From Odiellus spinosus (lineage: Eukaryota > Arthropoda > Arachnida > Opiliones > Phalangiidae): a DNA stretch of 64,000 bases. Where the stretch lies: NCBI GenBank assembly GCA_963920705.1, contig OY987225.1, forward strand, positions 29,325,538 to 29,389,537, read 5' to 3'. A program made the position numbers and the translations under genes. Numbering within the stretch: the first letter of the stretch is position 1; the number at the start of each line of letters is the position of its first letter. The notes beneath the pieces are model-generated. The model made no database searches and was not told the DNA's origin. It was given only the letters and a program-made list of their open reading frames with translations. Positions 23,788-35,031 of this stretch are shown here, in pieces.

Positions 23788-24440
23788 GAATCCCTAGCAA
23801 GTATTGAGAATCTTTATCAAATTCAACTTTGAAAGGTCCGAAATTCATGTATTTAAATCTTGTTTTTCAACGGACATTAGACCATTTCTATTGTTGTATA
23901 AGGCTGAGTATATAAGAGAGAAAATGTCAGCTTAGGCGTCAATATTGTTGAATTAAGAACGCGCGCCGAAACGTATCCTATACACATCTTAATAAATAAT
24001 TTATTCATTTAACCCATTATTTGTCTTTTTTCCGCCAGCGGGCCGTATTTATAATCCTCGTGCGCCACTGCCGCTCGCGTCCTTGTACTCTTAAACTTAA
24101 AACCCCGTCAAGCCTATACTGCCTAACTAGTTTCAAGATAAAAACAACCCCACGTATTTACGGCCCTCCCCCAACATCCCTTTCATTCTCGTCGTATTGT
24201 CACCGAATTTTAAGAATGACTATGTACCACCGCGCACTAATAATATAAATTCAAATACCTCTGTCGCGTTGTGGTAATTTCCGCCAACTAAAAACATATA
24301 TAACATTCCATAAGACTCCTACCGTTATCACTATTCTCTCCTTGGTTTTATCAGAGACGAGTTACACCCTGTTACACATTTATAGTTAAGGAACGGCTTA
24401 AGAATGTTTTTTTTTCCTGCTGCTTATTTATACGTAGGTA
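23788..24440. other. Possible LTR-like stretch, unproven
   Basis: GTATATAAGAGAGAAAATGT at 23908 and AATAAATAATTTATTC at 23990 have the spacing of a promoter and polyadenylation signal in a short LTR, but no paired end or duplication was found. Confidence 0.3.
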
Positions 24441-24560
24441 ACCTGACTCGATTCGGGCCTCGTCAAATTGATCTCCCATCAAGCTCGCTAGTTTAATCTT
24501 TACAAAGATTCCTAGACTTATTTTACAAACGCGTGACGTCGGTTTTACTTTTCATTTCTC
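24441..24560. repeat. Short repeat shared with 53634-53700
   Basis: TGACTCGATTCGGGCCTCGT plus CAAATTGA is nearly repeated at 53636. GACGTCGGTTTTACTTTTCA at 24536 appears inverted at 53667-53687. A dispersed repeat with opposite internal arrangement; type unknown. Confidence 0.6.
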
Positions 24561-24719
24561 TGTTAAAAAAAACGTAATTTCAACTGTATTTAAACCATGA
24601 TAACGTTAACTAATTGTTCGTGATATAGTTTCTTATTTAAATAATTATGAAAATTAAATAATAACCTTTCAAAAATCACTGGACATAAAATTCTTAGGAA
24701 TTTCCTAGATTTTTATAGA

Positions 24720-25315
24720 ATTTTACTGAATTTTTTAGATTTTTCTAGAACTTTTAAGTACTTTCCTGAATTTTCTAGAACTTTTAAGTACTTTCCTAAA
24801 TTTTCTAGAACTTTAAAGTACTTTCCAGAATTTTCTAGAACTTTCAAGTACTTTCCTGAATTTTCTAGAACTTTCAAGTACTTTCCTGAATTTTCTAGAA
24901 CTTTCAAGTACTTTCCTGAATTTTCTAGAACTTTCAAGTACTTTCCTGAATTTTCTAGAACTTTCAAGTACTTTCCTGAATTTTCTAGAACTTTCAAGTA
25001 CTTTCCTGAATTTTCTAGAACTTTCAAGTACTTTCCTGAATTTTCTAGAACTTTGAAGTACTTTCCTGAATTTTCTAGAACTTTTAAGTACTTTCCTGAA
25101 TTTTCTAGAACTTTTAAGTACTTTCCTGAATTTTCTAGAACTTTTAAGTACTTTCCTGAATTTTCTAGAACTTTTAAGTACTTTCCTGAATTTTCTAGAA
25201 CTTTTAAGTACTTTCCTGAATTTTCTAGAACTTTTAAGTACTTTCCAGAATTTTCTAGAACTTTTAAGTACTTTCCAGAATTTTCTAGACCTCTCCAGAC
25301 TTACCTGGAACCTTC
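24720..25315. repeat. 30-bp minisatellite (AGAATTTTCTAGAAC core), array 1
   Basis: About 19 units containing ACTTTCCTGAATTTTCTAGA. CTTTCAAG units fill the middle and CTTTTAAG units both sides. A 30-bp period keeps both strands open, giving 97- and 104-codon frames with 10-residue repeats (KVLENSGKYL; FPEFSRTFKY). Sequence uniformity at DNA level and lack of any non-repeat coding part argue against protein. Confidence 0.95.
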
Positions 25316-25811
25316 TAGATCATTCTGGAAAAGGTTCACGTACTGATATTGTAAATTCATAGGGTTTGATTTGATAATTGATTATTTGATATTTGAGTAT
25401 TTATTTATTTTGCATTTATTTGCAATTATAGACATATTTAAAGTAGAAAATCCAATTTTTATTAATTCTGACCTATTTAATATTTCCATGGAAAGAACCC
25501 CGAAGTTTTGTGTCTATGAGTAACTTATCTCTATATTTTTATCCTTTTAATAATTAAAGTAATTAACACTATGCTACATTATTAGTAAAGGCTATTGGAT
25601 CCATCTGTCTCTAAACTTTTATTCTGGGATTTAAATTTATTTAGACTGTATAATTATCGGCGAATGTGTGGGAGTGACATACCTTGAGCCGCATATATAG
25701 TGTAGTAGTTCGTTTCCTGCCTTACCTATAAGGTCTGAATCAGTGAAGGAGTTATGCTCGTTCTAAACTAATATATCCCTTATACTTAGATATCTTTATT
25801 GTTTTCTTTAA

Positions 25812-26175
25812 AGGGAGGGTGAAGAGATCTTAGGATTAAAAATAACTTGTTCGCGTATTAAAACATTTGAAAGTTGTCTCTGAATTGACATTGGATTAAA
25901 AGGAGAACCTCCGACCAATCAAAAGACTCCTCACCTTTGGCTTTGTAAAATATCCACGACACGCGCTGTTGTACGCGTGAAATTAATCTTGAACGAGATT
26001 TATCACGATTGAAAGAGGGATTTTATTAAGCCAAAGGGCGTCTTTTGATTGGTCGAAGGTTCTCCATTTAATTGTACAACTCAGACACTACATGAATGTT
26101 TCACTACGCCAACATATCTTATTTTGAGAACCAGAATGAATAAAAAAAATCATATTTTTCCTCTACACCCACCTT
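25812..26175. mobile_element. TTAA foldback I1 (AGGGAGGGTG ends)
   Basis: 364 bp with TTAA at 25808-25811 and 26176-26179. Inverted arms include GAGAACCTCCGACCAATCAA (about 25900) and its inverse near 26041-26075, with TCTGAATTG-type text outside. Different interior from family B but the same target and tip style. Confidence 0.83.
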
Positions 26176-26179
26176 TTAA

Positions 26180-26812
26180 AGTGACGCTATCACGCTTTGT
26201 TTCCTCTTAGCAAGGCTGAGCATGCGTACTCCGAATCAATGTAGCCTCAATATCTTATATAAGCTTAAGTTGAGCATTAGTTCTTTGGTAAAGAAATACA
26301 ATAGCCGGAGATGTATTCGACTATCTAACAATACTCATTGTTTCCCTATGAAAATTCTCTCTATCTTTTAACAACGTATTGTTTTTGTTATATGGTATTA
26401 TGTATTAGGCTATATATTTTATTTAGTTATATATTGGCCGTGGAGTTAAGCCCTCCGTGATTAGTTTATTATTTGGGAGAGAGCGAGCGCGGGCGGAAAT
26501 TTAAGCGTTCCACGTGGTGATGGCGGTCAAAAGATGAAATCGATTCCGCCAATTGTCATTATCATTCCATAATTATAAATGTCAAGGCAATTTTTCATTA
26601 TCTTTTTTTTTTTTTTTTATTTCTCTTTCTCTTCCTCTGGTTTTTTTTCTCCCGGTTGAATAGCGTACACGGTATGTGTTGAGAACGGATGTAACGAACC
26701 GCAAAATGCGGTTAAAGGGACGGTGTTTCCTCCCTCAAATGTTGTTCATTATGTTTAATTTTTTCCCGAATTTTATGTACAGTATATAAAGGTACATTTC
26801 ACGCGAGAAATT
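26180..26812. other. Possible solo-LTR remnant near 26.2-26.4 kb
   Basis: TATATAAGCTTAAGTTGAGC, then GTAAAGAAATACAATAGCCG, resemble the TATA and R/polyA part of a Copia-type LTR. Ends not identified. Remainder AT-rich with a T run near 26610. Confidence 0.3.
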
Positions 26813-27220
26813 CGTTTTCAAAACGTTTCGCTAGAGCAAGAAGGATCAGATAAGGAGAGGAAAAGTGGGAACAGCGGGGCTCCTACTGCGTCGGCCTAAA
26901 CTCCCACTCTGGGAGAACGGGGAACAGACCAAGGTTGCTAGAGATGTTTCTTATACGGGAACAGACGGGGGTAGAGATGCTTCGTGGTAAATTGTTGTCA
27001 CGTGGGTAAAACGAATCCTTTATGAGACGCGCTAGCTAGCGACCACGTGACAACAGTTTACCTCGAGAATTTCCTATCCCCCCTTTCCACCCGAGTGGGA
27101 GGTTGGCTCTTCTCTCTCTAACTCAACGCAGCCCCACTTTTCCTCTCCTTATCTGATCCTTCTTGGCTAGAGTCATTTCTCTAATCGATTTGATTCGACT
27201 GCTTCGGGAACCAGTTTCAT
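26813..27220 (-). mobile_element. Family C fragment (C6) split by E3
   Basis: TTTTCAAAACGTTTCGCTAGAG on the left (written from 26815) and GAGTCATTTCTCTAATCG, then CTTCGGGAACCAGTTTC, on the right are inner C text. Both outer ends are gone. Confidence 0.7.
26837..27165 (-). mobile_element. Family E MITE, copy E3, nested in C6
   Basis: 329 bp, reverse orientation. 7-bp duplication GCTAGAG (26830-26836, 27166-27172). About 40 bp longer than the others because GGGAACAGAC and neighbouring text are repeated internally near 26920-26980. Confidence 0.93.
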
Positions 27221-27786
27221 AACATAAAATGATGACATCCTCTCTTTATAATAAAATGATTCTAGTCTTCCTTATTTTAAATACTTCTACTACGCGTAAT
27301 ATCCATAAAAGCCAAAACAAACTTAATAAAACTCGCTTGGTGTTAGAGAAGTGTAAATAATCTCCTTATCGACTGACATTTCTTAGGATCGTCGTAAATT
27401 TGTAGCCTTGAATGTTAAAAATGAAAAGGCGGAATCCTTTTCAATCCCTATAGGCCTATAACCAAAAAAGTTCCTGAAATATTTGATTAAAAAAAGAAAG
27501 TTTGACTAATTACCACTTTAAAAATACGCTTGGCTATAATATTTCCATTGTATACAAACGGGATATACGTTTTTTATTTTTTATTCATTTTTTTTTAAAG
27601 AATTAAGGGATTATTACACGTAATATCTAATATTTTCTTTAGGTCAAAATTAAGAGTTGCGCATTTATGATATTAATTATAATTACTGAAATATCTTTTT
27701 GATAGCGAGCACATATTTGTTCGTATCGGTGTTTTCCTTCACTTAAAGATAATTTAATTTACTGAACTATAAACGGCTTGTTAAAC

Positions 27787-28078
27787 ATCGAAAAATACAT
27801 ATCTTAAATCGCTAAGCCTAAACCAAGGCTTAAGCCTAATTCGAGTTTAATTTTAAACCACGCGATTGTAATGAAATCTCGTCGAAAAATACATTATAAA
27901 CTATCTTAAATCGCTAAGCCTAATCCAAGGTTTAAGCCTAATTCGAGTTTAATTTTAAACCACGCGATTGTAATGAAATCTCGTCGAAAAATACATTATA
28001 AACTATCTTAAATCGCTAAGCCTAATCCAAGGTTTAAGCCTAATTCGAGTTTAATTTTAAACCACGCGTTTATAATAA
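27787..28078. repeat. 102-bp tandem repeat, three units
   Basis: GTCGAAAAATACATTATAAA recurs at 27881 and 27983 with near-identical text between, including CGCTAAGCCTAATCCAAGG. The first unit is slightly shorter and has AAACC for AATCC. Confidence 0.93.
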
Positions 28079-28085
28079 AAACTCG

Positions 28086-28879
28086 TGTTCAAGGGGAGTT
28101 TGCATGGACTATTTTTATCCCAATGAAGTTTATTATTGTGTATCAATTCGCTGTAGCGTTTAAAGTTTACCTTTAAGGCGCGTTTTCATGAGAGCGATAA
28201 CTTCGTTTTAGAAACTTTGTGAATTTAAAAACGTGATTGAACTATCTCTTGCAACTTTCTGTACCCTTCTCGCGTTTTATATAGTATATAGTATAGTGAC
28301 AGTACCTCGGCCTTAACTGTATTAGGTCTAATTTCAAAATATAACTGTATGCCAAGGTTATATCAATTTCGTCCCACACTCGTTTCAAGCAACATTTTCA
28401 TTGTCAAGGTTAACTTCTTGGGTATTTTCTCCCTCGCGATTCCTTAAAAAGAAATTAAACTCTTCTAGCAGGTAGTCCCCTAATACCAATCCCTTCACGC
28501 TGCTCGTAATATTTGAAACTTTGCCAAAATAATTTTTGTAAAAGTTAGACTGTCAAATATATTTTGGCCCCGTCATATTTAATACCCCTGGACACCTCTA
28601 CCCTGATGTATAGCTAGCTAGTGTAAACGCCGACTTCCTACATTATTCTAATATTATATCTAAGAACTGAGAAACTCCCTTTTTCGACGTTTACTGGTAA
28701 TGAATGACGATAATTTTGTATCACATATGTCATTATTTTTAATTTACTCGACAACTTAGAATCTTTGTACCGTGATAATTATTTCATCTAGTTCATCATT
28801 TTTATTGTAAAACTATATAGGCTATATAAATTAGTTTTAATCAAAATTATAATTTATACTTTTAAAATGTTTTAAATTA
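28086..28879. other. Unassigned DNA between the 102-bp and 31-bp arrays
   Basis: No structure seen beyond short TATAGTATATAGTATAG at about 28280. Confidence 0.5.
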
Positions 28880-29400
28880 TATATTACGATTTTAAATTAT
28901 TTAAATTATATTTGGTGCTTTTAAATTATTTAAATTATATTTGGTGCTTTTAAATTATTTAAATTATATTTGGTGCTTTTAAAAGAATTTTAAATATATT
29001 TTACACTTTTAAAATAATTTTAAATTATATTTTATGCTTTTAATTTAATTTTAAATTATATTTTATGCTTTTAATTTAATTTTAAATTATATTTTATGCT
29101 TTTAATTTAATTTTAAATTATATTTTATGCTTTTAATATAATTTTAAATTATATTTTATGCTTTTAATATAATTTTAAATTATATTTTATGCTTTTAATA
29201 TAATTTTAAATTATATTTTATGCTTTTAATATAATTTTAAATTATATTTTATGCTTTTAAAAGAAATTTAAATTATATTTTATCCTTTTAAAAGAATTTT
29301 AAATATATTTGATGCTTTTTAAAGAATTTTAAATATATTTATGCTTTTAAAATAATTTTAAATTATATTTTATGCTTTTAAAAGAATTTATATTATATTT
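28880..29400. repeat. AT-rich 31-bp tandem array
   Basis: About 17 units around TTTTAAATTATATTTTATGC with TTTTAATTTAA, TTTTAATATAA, TTTTAAAAGAA or TTTTAAAATAA links; the links occur in blocks, marking successive expansions. Confidence 0.9.
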
Positions 29401-29783
29401 TATGCTTTTAAAATAATTTTAATTTTCATTTTTCCAATTTCCAATTATTTCATTCATTTGGAGATTAGACTTCTTTTACAGTACGATTTAAAATGATGTC
29501 TTCTAAAATATTAAAATATTCAAGAATTACATAAACTTTTTAAATAAGTTCAAAACTTAATAAATGGTGGTTTATAAATTTTTAAAGCACTTTAAAAATT
29601 TAAAATATACTCGTACTAAAGCCATATAATAGAATAAAGCCATTATTATTCCGAACTAAACCGTATGAAATATAAAGTGCATTAGGATTTCAAGAGATTC
29701 ATTCGAAATCCATATAATAAATTCCTTATAAACCAGAGAATATACTTAAAAAATCTAATCGTGGAAAACAAAGGTCCTTTTAA

Positions 29784-30022
29784 AGGGAGGATGTAAGTTT
29801 CGTGGAGATCTCGCTTGAACGACGGGCCTTTGCTCATTGGTCGCTAGACCTTATACGCGAGGAAATCAAGATCTCCATGAATCCCGCAAAGCCTATTTTC
29901 CGGGTAAGTTTTAAATTTATTTCTAGTTTAATATTTATTTTGTAAACTTTTTATTGGTGGATTAGGATTATTTAAACGATAAGGAATCGATAAAAAAAAT
30001 CACTTTATGTTGCATTCTCCCT
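29784..30022 (+). mobile_element. Family B foldback, copy B6, left arm deleted
   Basis: TTAA at 29780-29783 and 30023-30026. After the first 11 bases (AGGGAGGATGT) the text jumps to the central block (GTTTCGTGGAGATCTCGC), so most of the left arm is missing while the right arm is complete. Such internal deletion is common in foldbacks. Confidence 0.82.
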
Positions 30023-30638
30023 TTAAGTAAATCCAATGCCTTTCACTCTATTCAATTTTCAATCATGGACCTAGTCATTTTGAAGTTTCATAACTGTCAA
30101 ATCTGACCTTGCTATTATCTTTAAGCAATACAATATTAAATACAAAGATACCCTGACCTTTTAACCTCTGAAATCTTTATTTGATCTGGTCTGTTTTTAC
30201 CTATTTATATATGATAAAACGTTGAGCCATCTGTATAAGAGTTGCCCATTTAACATTTAAGTAAAATCTAAAGTTTCTTCTTTTTTTCCTTATACGAATC
30301 TGATTAAATCTGAGAAAATCCATTTTAGGGGCTCAAAAAAAATATATATTAAAACTCTTTTTTAAATAAAACAATTGTCCTAAAACTACTGGGCTTTCAC
30401 GAAGATTGAATTTTGATTTATTCCGTTTTTTTTCGTCTTTTCTTTTTAAGATAAAAGGATTTTGTTTAGATTTTCAGATATTGTGATGGAAAATCCTGGT
30501 ATTACAAGAAATTAAATGTTAGTTGTAATTCAGGGTAAAATTTTATTGGGTCAGTAATGATATAAGAGCGGATATTTATTCTCAAAACACTCAGTATATT
30601 GTTGATATATTTAATTTTGATTTTTAGTTAATCGTCAA

Positions 30639-31250
30639 AGGGAGAATGCAAACTAACAAGCAGAGTGACCACTTTTCCTATATTTCCTATTTTTTCCTAT
30701 ATTTTCACCTCCTTCCTATTTTCTCCTATAATTTAATGGCAATTCCTATAATCTCCTATATTTCTACTCAAAATCTCTAGTTAAGGGTAAAGTTCTAAAT
30801 CATACTGTCAGCTGTGGCTGTATAAGATTATTTTAGCTTAACTGTACATTTTCCAGTTAAAATAGTCTGTAAAATTCCATACTATTTAAGCAATTGGATC
30901 ATATTAATACCGTGTTTCAACCGGTGGCGAGAGTTGTGACGCAATAATAAGCATGGTTCCTACTTTTAATTAATTATTTTCCTATTTTATCATATATTAT
31001 ACCCTTATTTCTTCCTATTTTATCCTATATTTTACATAAAATGCTTCCTATATTTTCCTATATTTAGCAAACAAATTTCCTATATTTCCTATATAGGACT
31101 TTCAAATTTTCAGTGGTCACCCTGTAACAAGTGATTTTATCTATTCCTTATCGTTTAAAAAATTTCAAACAAATATTAATCTAGAAATAAATTTAAAACT
31201 TATTTGTAAAGTAGGCTTAGCTGGATTTATAAAGATCTTGAATCTTGGGT
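30639..31250 (+). mobile_element. Family B copy B7 (with nested H), right half lost
   Basis: Starts AGGGAGAATGCAAACTAACAA, is broken by element H at 30661, and resumes at 31125 with the same 7 bases, then runs through the left arm to GTAGGCTTAGCTGGATT before the text changes at about 31250. Confidence 0.78.
30661..31124. mobile_element. Element H with CAGRGTGACCAC ends, nested in B7
   Basis: 464 bp, ends CAGAGTGACCAC and GTGGTCACCCTG. TAACAAG lies on both sides (30654-30660, 31125-31131): an exact 7-bp duplication within B text. Both margins are pyrimidine-rich (TTTCCTATATTTCCTA-like runs repeated many times). CAGRG tips are hAT-like, but hAT duplications are usually 8 bp; an 8-bp reading needs a mismatch. 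Confidence 0.85.
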
Positions 31251-31439
31251 CGAAAAATTAAAAAAAAAGGATGGAGTTGAAAATATTTTGGAGAAATTGA
31301 GACATTGTGTCGTCTGCTCTCCCCGTTTTCAGTTATTTTCAGCAACCTTGAAGCCTACCCTATACTATAATTTAAACAGCAACTAACCCGTCAAAAAAGC
31401 GGACTTTATATGTTTCGTAACTAGTCAAAAATGAATTTA

Positions 31440-31855
31440 TTTGAAATTCGCGTAAAGTTCTAACTGTAGCTCCATTTGGTAGCGTTAGTGCCCGACAGAC
31501 AAACATTGATACATACAGAATTATGAATTTCGCACGTAAAGCTCTAACTGTAGCGCCATGTTCTAGCGTTAGTGCCCGACAGACAGACACAAACATTGTT
31601 ACATACAGAATTATGTATTTTGATTATTGAATTTCGCACGTAAAGCTCTAACTGTAGCTCCATTTTCTAGCGTTAGTGCCAGACAGACATTGCTACCCAC
31701 AGAATTATGTAATTTGATTACTGAATTTTGCGCGTAAAGATCTAACTGTAGCTCCATTTTCTAGCGTTAGTGCCAGACAGACATTGCTACCCACAGAATT
31801 ATGTAATTTGATTACTGAATTTTGCGCGTAAAGATCTAACTGTAGCTCCAATTGT
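31440..31855. repeat. 93-bp-type tandem repeat with GACAGACA
   Basis: Five units of TAAAGCTCTAACTGTAGCTCC, TAGCGTTAGTGCC and CAGACAGACA..., then CAGAATTATG. Last two units 93 bp apart (TCTAACTGTA at 31741 and 31834); earlier ones vary by GACAGACA number and a missing TTTGATTA block. The 74-codon frame follows the repeat. Confidence 0.9.
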
Positions 31856-32629
31856 TAGAGTTATTGCCAGACAAATAGACATTGTTTCGTACAGAATTAT
31901 ACATTTTTATATTTCATATTTCCCTATTTTATTTTTGGCGCATTTGGAATGATCACCACGTAAAACAGTTTCCATGCAGCCAACGAACAAAACGGTGTTT
32001 AAAATGTTCTATCTCAAATCGAGGATTAATTAATTTTAATAAAAACTGTATATTTTCTCTATTTTAAGAACTTAATAATTAAAATAACTATATACTATTA
32101 CTTCCTATTTTGAGTGAGGGTGCGATGATATATATAAGCGCGTTCAATCAGAACGAAAATCAATATCTAACTTTAATACGTCTATTTTAAGCAATTTTTC
32201 GTCCCTAACTGTATTTAAAATTAAAGTTCCCTATATAGTTTTAAACTTTTAATACTAAAAATAAAAAAATATACTTGTGGAAGTTGAAAGAGTCTTAAGT
32301 TTTGCCAAGATTAATTAGTAGACCTGTTAATGAAGCGTTAAGTGTCGTGGTTTTTTTTTAAACCTCCGAGAATAAATATGACTACAGACTCGCTTGATGG
32401 AATCCCGTGTTCATAGACCGCCACGTGCACCTACATTTTCACTACCGTCTTGGATTTAGATTTAAAAAGGTAGAGTGAAAGATACATTTGAAATAGACAT
32501 AACAACTTTAACACTAAATCTAGTTCAGTTTGAATTAGGCTTAACAACGTTCTTGTTTGTGCATACCTTATTGGCTTCCCGATTTGGGTTTTTTTCTGTT
32601 GGAGCTCTAGGTTTTCTACTTCAAGGTTT

Positions 32630-33070
32630 TTAATTAGATTAGCAGTATCTTTGTTTGTACTTGACTTCAAGGTTTTTAATTAGGCTTAGCAATGTCTTTG
32701 TTTGTACTTGAGTTTAAGGCTTTTAATTAGGCTTAGCAACTTCTTTGTTTGCACTTGACTTAAAGCTTTTTAAATAGGCTTAACAATGTCTATGATTGTA
32801 CTTGACTTCAGGGTTTTTAATTAGTCTTAGCAGTGTCTTTGTTTTTCCGTGAATTCAAGGTTTTTAATTAGGTTTAGGGACGTTTTTGTACTTAATTGGC
32901 TTCAAGATTTGAAGTAAGCTTAGTTACTTATTTGTTCTTGACTTCAATGTTTTCAATTATGATTAGGCTTAGTTTAGGCTTTCACTTATTGCTTTTAATA
33001 AGGCTTAGCACCGTTTTGTTTGTACTTGAGTTCAAGGTTTTTAATTAGGCTTAGCAACATTTTTGTTTGT
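32630..33070. repeat. Degenerate ~57-bp tandem repeat
   Basis: TTTTTAATTAGGCTTAGCAA, then CTTTGTTTGTACTTGA and TTCAAGG recur seven or eight times with many changes. Single TAGGCTTAGCAACA blocks continue to 33490. Old array. A 79-codon frame (32431-32670) overlaps its start and has no recognised product. Confidence 0.82.
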
Positions 33071-33490
33071 ACCGAGAGACAGATCACTTCGAATTCTTTT
33101 TTCAGCGTGCATTTAATCGGATTTTATTAAGATAATCGGATTTAATGTAATCTAATCAGAAACATAATCAATTCATTGTTGAAGGTGCGAGGGATTAACC
33201 TGCCCTCTCAGTTTGTACTTAAATTATATTTCGTGAATTTAAATTGGGCTTAACTTATTAATAGTAAAACTTTCAAGATATTTTAAATTCGAGGAACTTT
33301 GTGTCTTAGAAAATATATTAAACTATCCATTTCGCAAACCTTGAATTAATTAGGCTTAGCAACAGGTTTTGTTTAAACTATCCCAGCGCTTCAGAGCAGA
33401 TCCTGAGTTAATAAATAGGCTTAGCAACACGTCCAGAAAACACGTTTTTTTTCTTCTTCCGACCTTGAATAAATTAGGCTTAGAAACACA

Positions 33491-34787
33491 CGTGACCAAA
33501 ACGTGAATATCGTTGATTTCGTTTAAGGAATTTCTTTATGGGCATCAATTACGAGTTTTAAACTCTCCCTTTATATAAAAGGAATTTTACGTGACGAGGC
33601 GAGGAAGGGGGCAGAAAATTGAAAACAAAATGAGGTATTTTCAGTACCGGGGCTTTTTAAAAGTCATATTTTGGCACCTGTCCGACGATGCGTTTACCAT
33701 TGACGCCCACCAATGTACTCAGTTGAAGGCGAAAGAAAGTTAGTTTTTTTTTTCAAGGCGAAATTGGCAGCTAAAGAATTAATAAGAGATGTTTGCCGGA
33801 TAAAATTCTAATTTGTTAATACGCCATGCCAAATGTTTACACCACCTAGGCTTTCAACTCGGGGAAATGATGAATGTAATTAATAACTTTTAATTATTCT
33901 TGTTAAAAATTGTAAATCATTTTCAAACTTTAAGGACTCAAATATTTAATTTTGGATTAATTATACATAATCAGACAATTTACACCGGCACAATTTAGTT
34001 TTAAAATGAAGCAATTGAAGTTATTTTTATTCGTATTAACATTAAATATAAATTAACATATTTTTATCAATCCGCCCAAAAAATTAAGATATTTTGTTGA
34101 ATTCTCACGAAAAACTATGAGGTGATTTCGTGTGACGTCAGTTTCTTACCTTTTCATATGCAATACAAGGGACATCTTGCTTTATAACTCTATAGAACGT
34201 AATACAGACAGACAATCGTGCAACTATGGTGCACTATGGTATGTCCTAAAATCGTAGTATATTTTTAAGTCTTAAAATTTTTGATGGAGGAAGTCCGTTC
34301 TTAATTTACAACCAAGAGTTTAACCACGGAAGTACGTCACTCTGACGTGAGCATTTTATACGTTGACGTAATGATTTTTATTTGTAATATTATATCTAAA
34401 ATAGCCAGTATGTTAAAAAACAAATGGGAAAAATAGGTTATTCGTAAGATTGCAAACAAAATGTCAGTCATTTTCCCCCAAAAAGAAGAATTATGAAAAG
34501 GATTTTGATCTGTACTATTATAAAACAACAATAATATTAAGTCAGGTGATAATCAAGGAACTGATTCAAGGCCCCCGACGCTTAGAACGTAATCAGTTCT
34601 TTTTTAAACAAAACCCCATTTAATATCTGATCTATATTATATTATATTGATAAAAACAATCAACTTTCATTAGTGAGATTTTGAACCCCGTCGAACGCGT
34701 CAAAACTCCCCCTTCGTTTGGAATATTAATTGACACTCAAAGGGAAAGTCTTAACTAGAATAATTCTTTTTAGATTCGTAGTGAATA
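33491..34787. other. Unassigned DNA between the 57-bp array and M2
   Basis: Two CRE-like GTGACGTCAG / CTGACGTGAG sites (34132, 34341) and CGTTGACGTAATG. No exon structure. Confidence 0.45.
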
Positions 34788-35031
34788 GTCCTGGTCGATT
34801 TCCAAAACCGGAAGTCTAGAGACCTTCGCGCAAATTTTGGCGGGGAAAACTTTTGTCACGTGATCGTCCGCCATCTTTTTGTAGTGTGAAAATTTCGTCT
34901 GCTCTAGTGATCTGTTCTAGCACTTGGAGAGCGATAGACTAACAACTTGAATTTGGTTTGTGGGAAATAAAATTAGAAATAGTCTGGCAGCCTGTTACTA
35001 CAAAAAGATTGCGGCGCGACTGTGAGACAAG
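34788..35031 (-). mobile_element. MITE M, copy M2, one end missing
   Basis: Reverse orientation; begins GTCCTGGTCGATTTCC after TA, follows M1 through GTCACGTGATCGTCCGCC and GCAGCCTGTTACTACAAAAA, and stops at TGAGACAAGG, about 35 bases short of the far tip. It lacks the 36-bp insert and so gives the empty site. Confidence 0.82.

Noticed and set aside
23519-23807. Frames of 75-129 codons over family A (also 1783-2010, 13298-13730)
   Set aside because: The same repeat translated in different frames and strands; no family recognised.
24713-25346. Two 97-104 codon frames with 10-residue repeats as protein genes
   Set aside because: They are read from opposite strands of the same 30-bp array, have no non-repeat domain and no start or splice context.
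30661-31124. Calling element H a hAT MITE outright
   Set aside because: The CAGRG tip fits, but the exact duplication is 7 bp, not 8.
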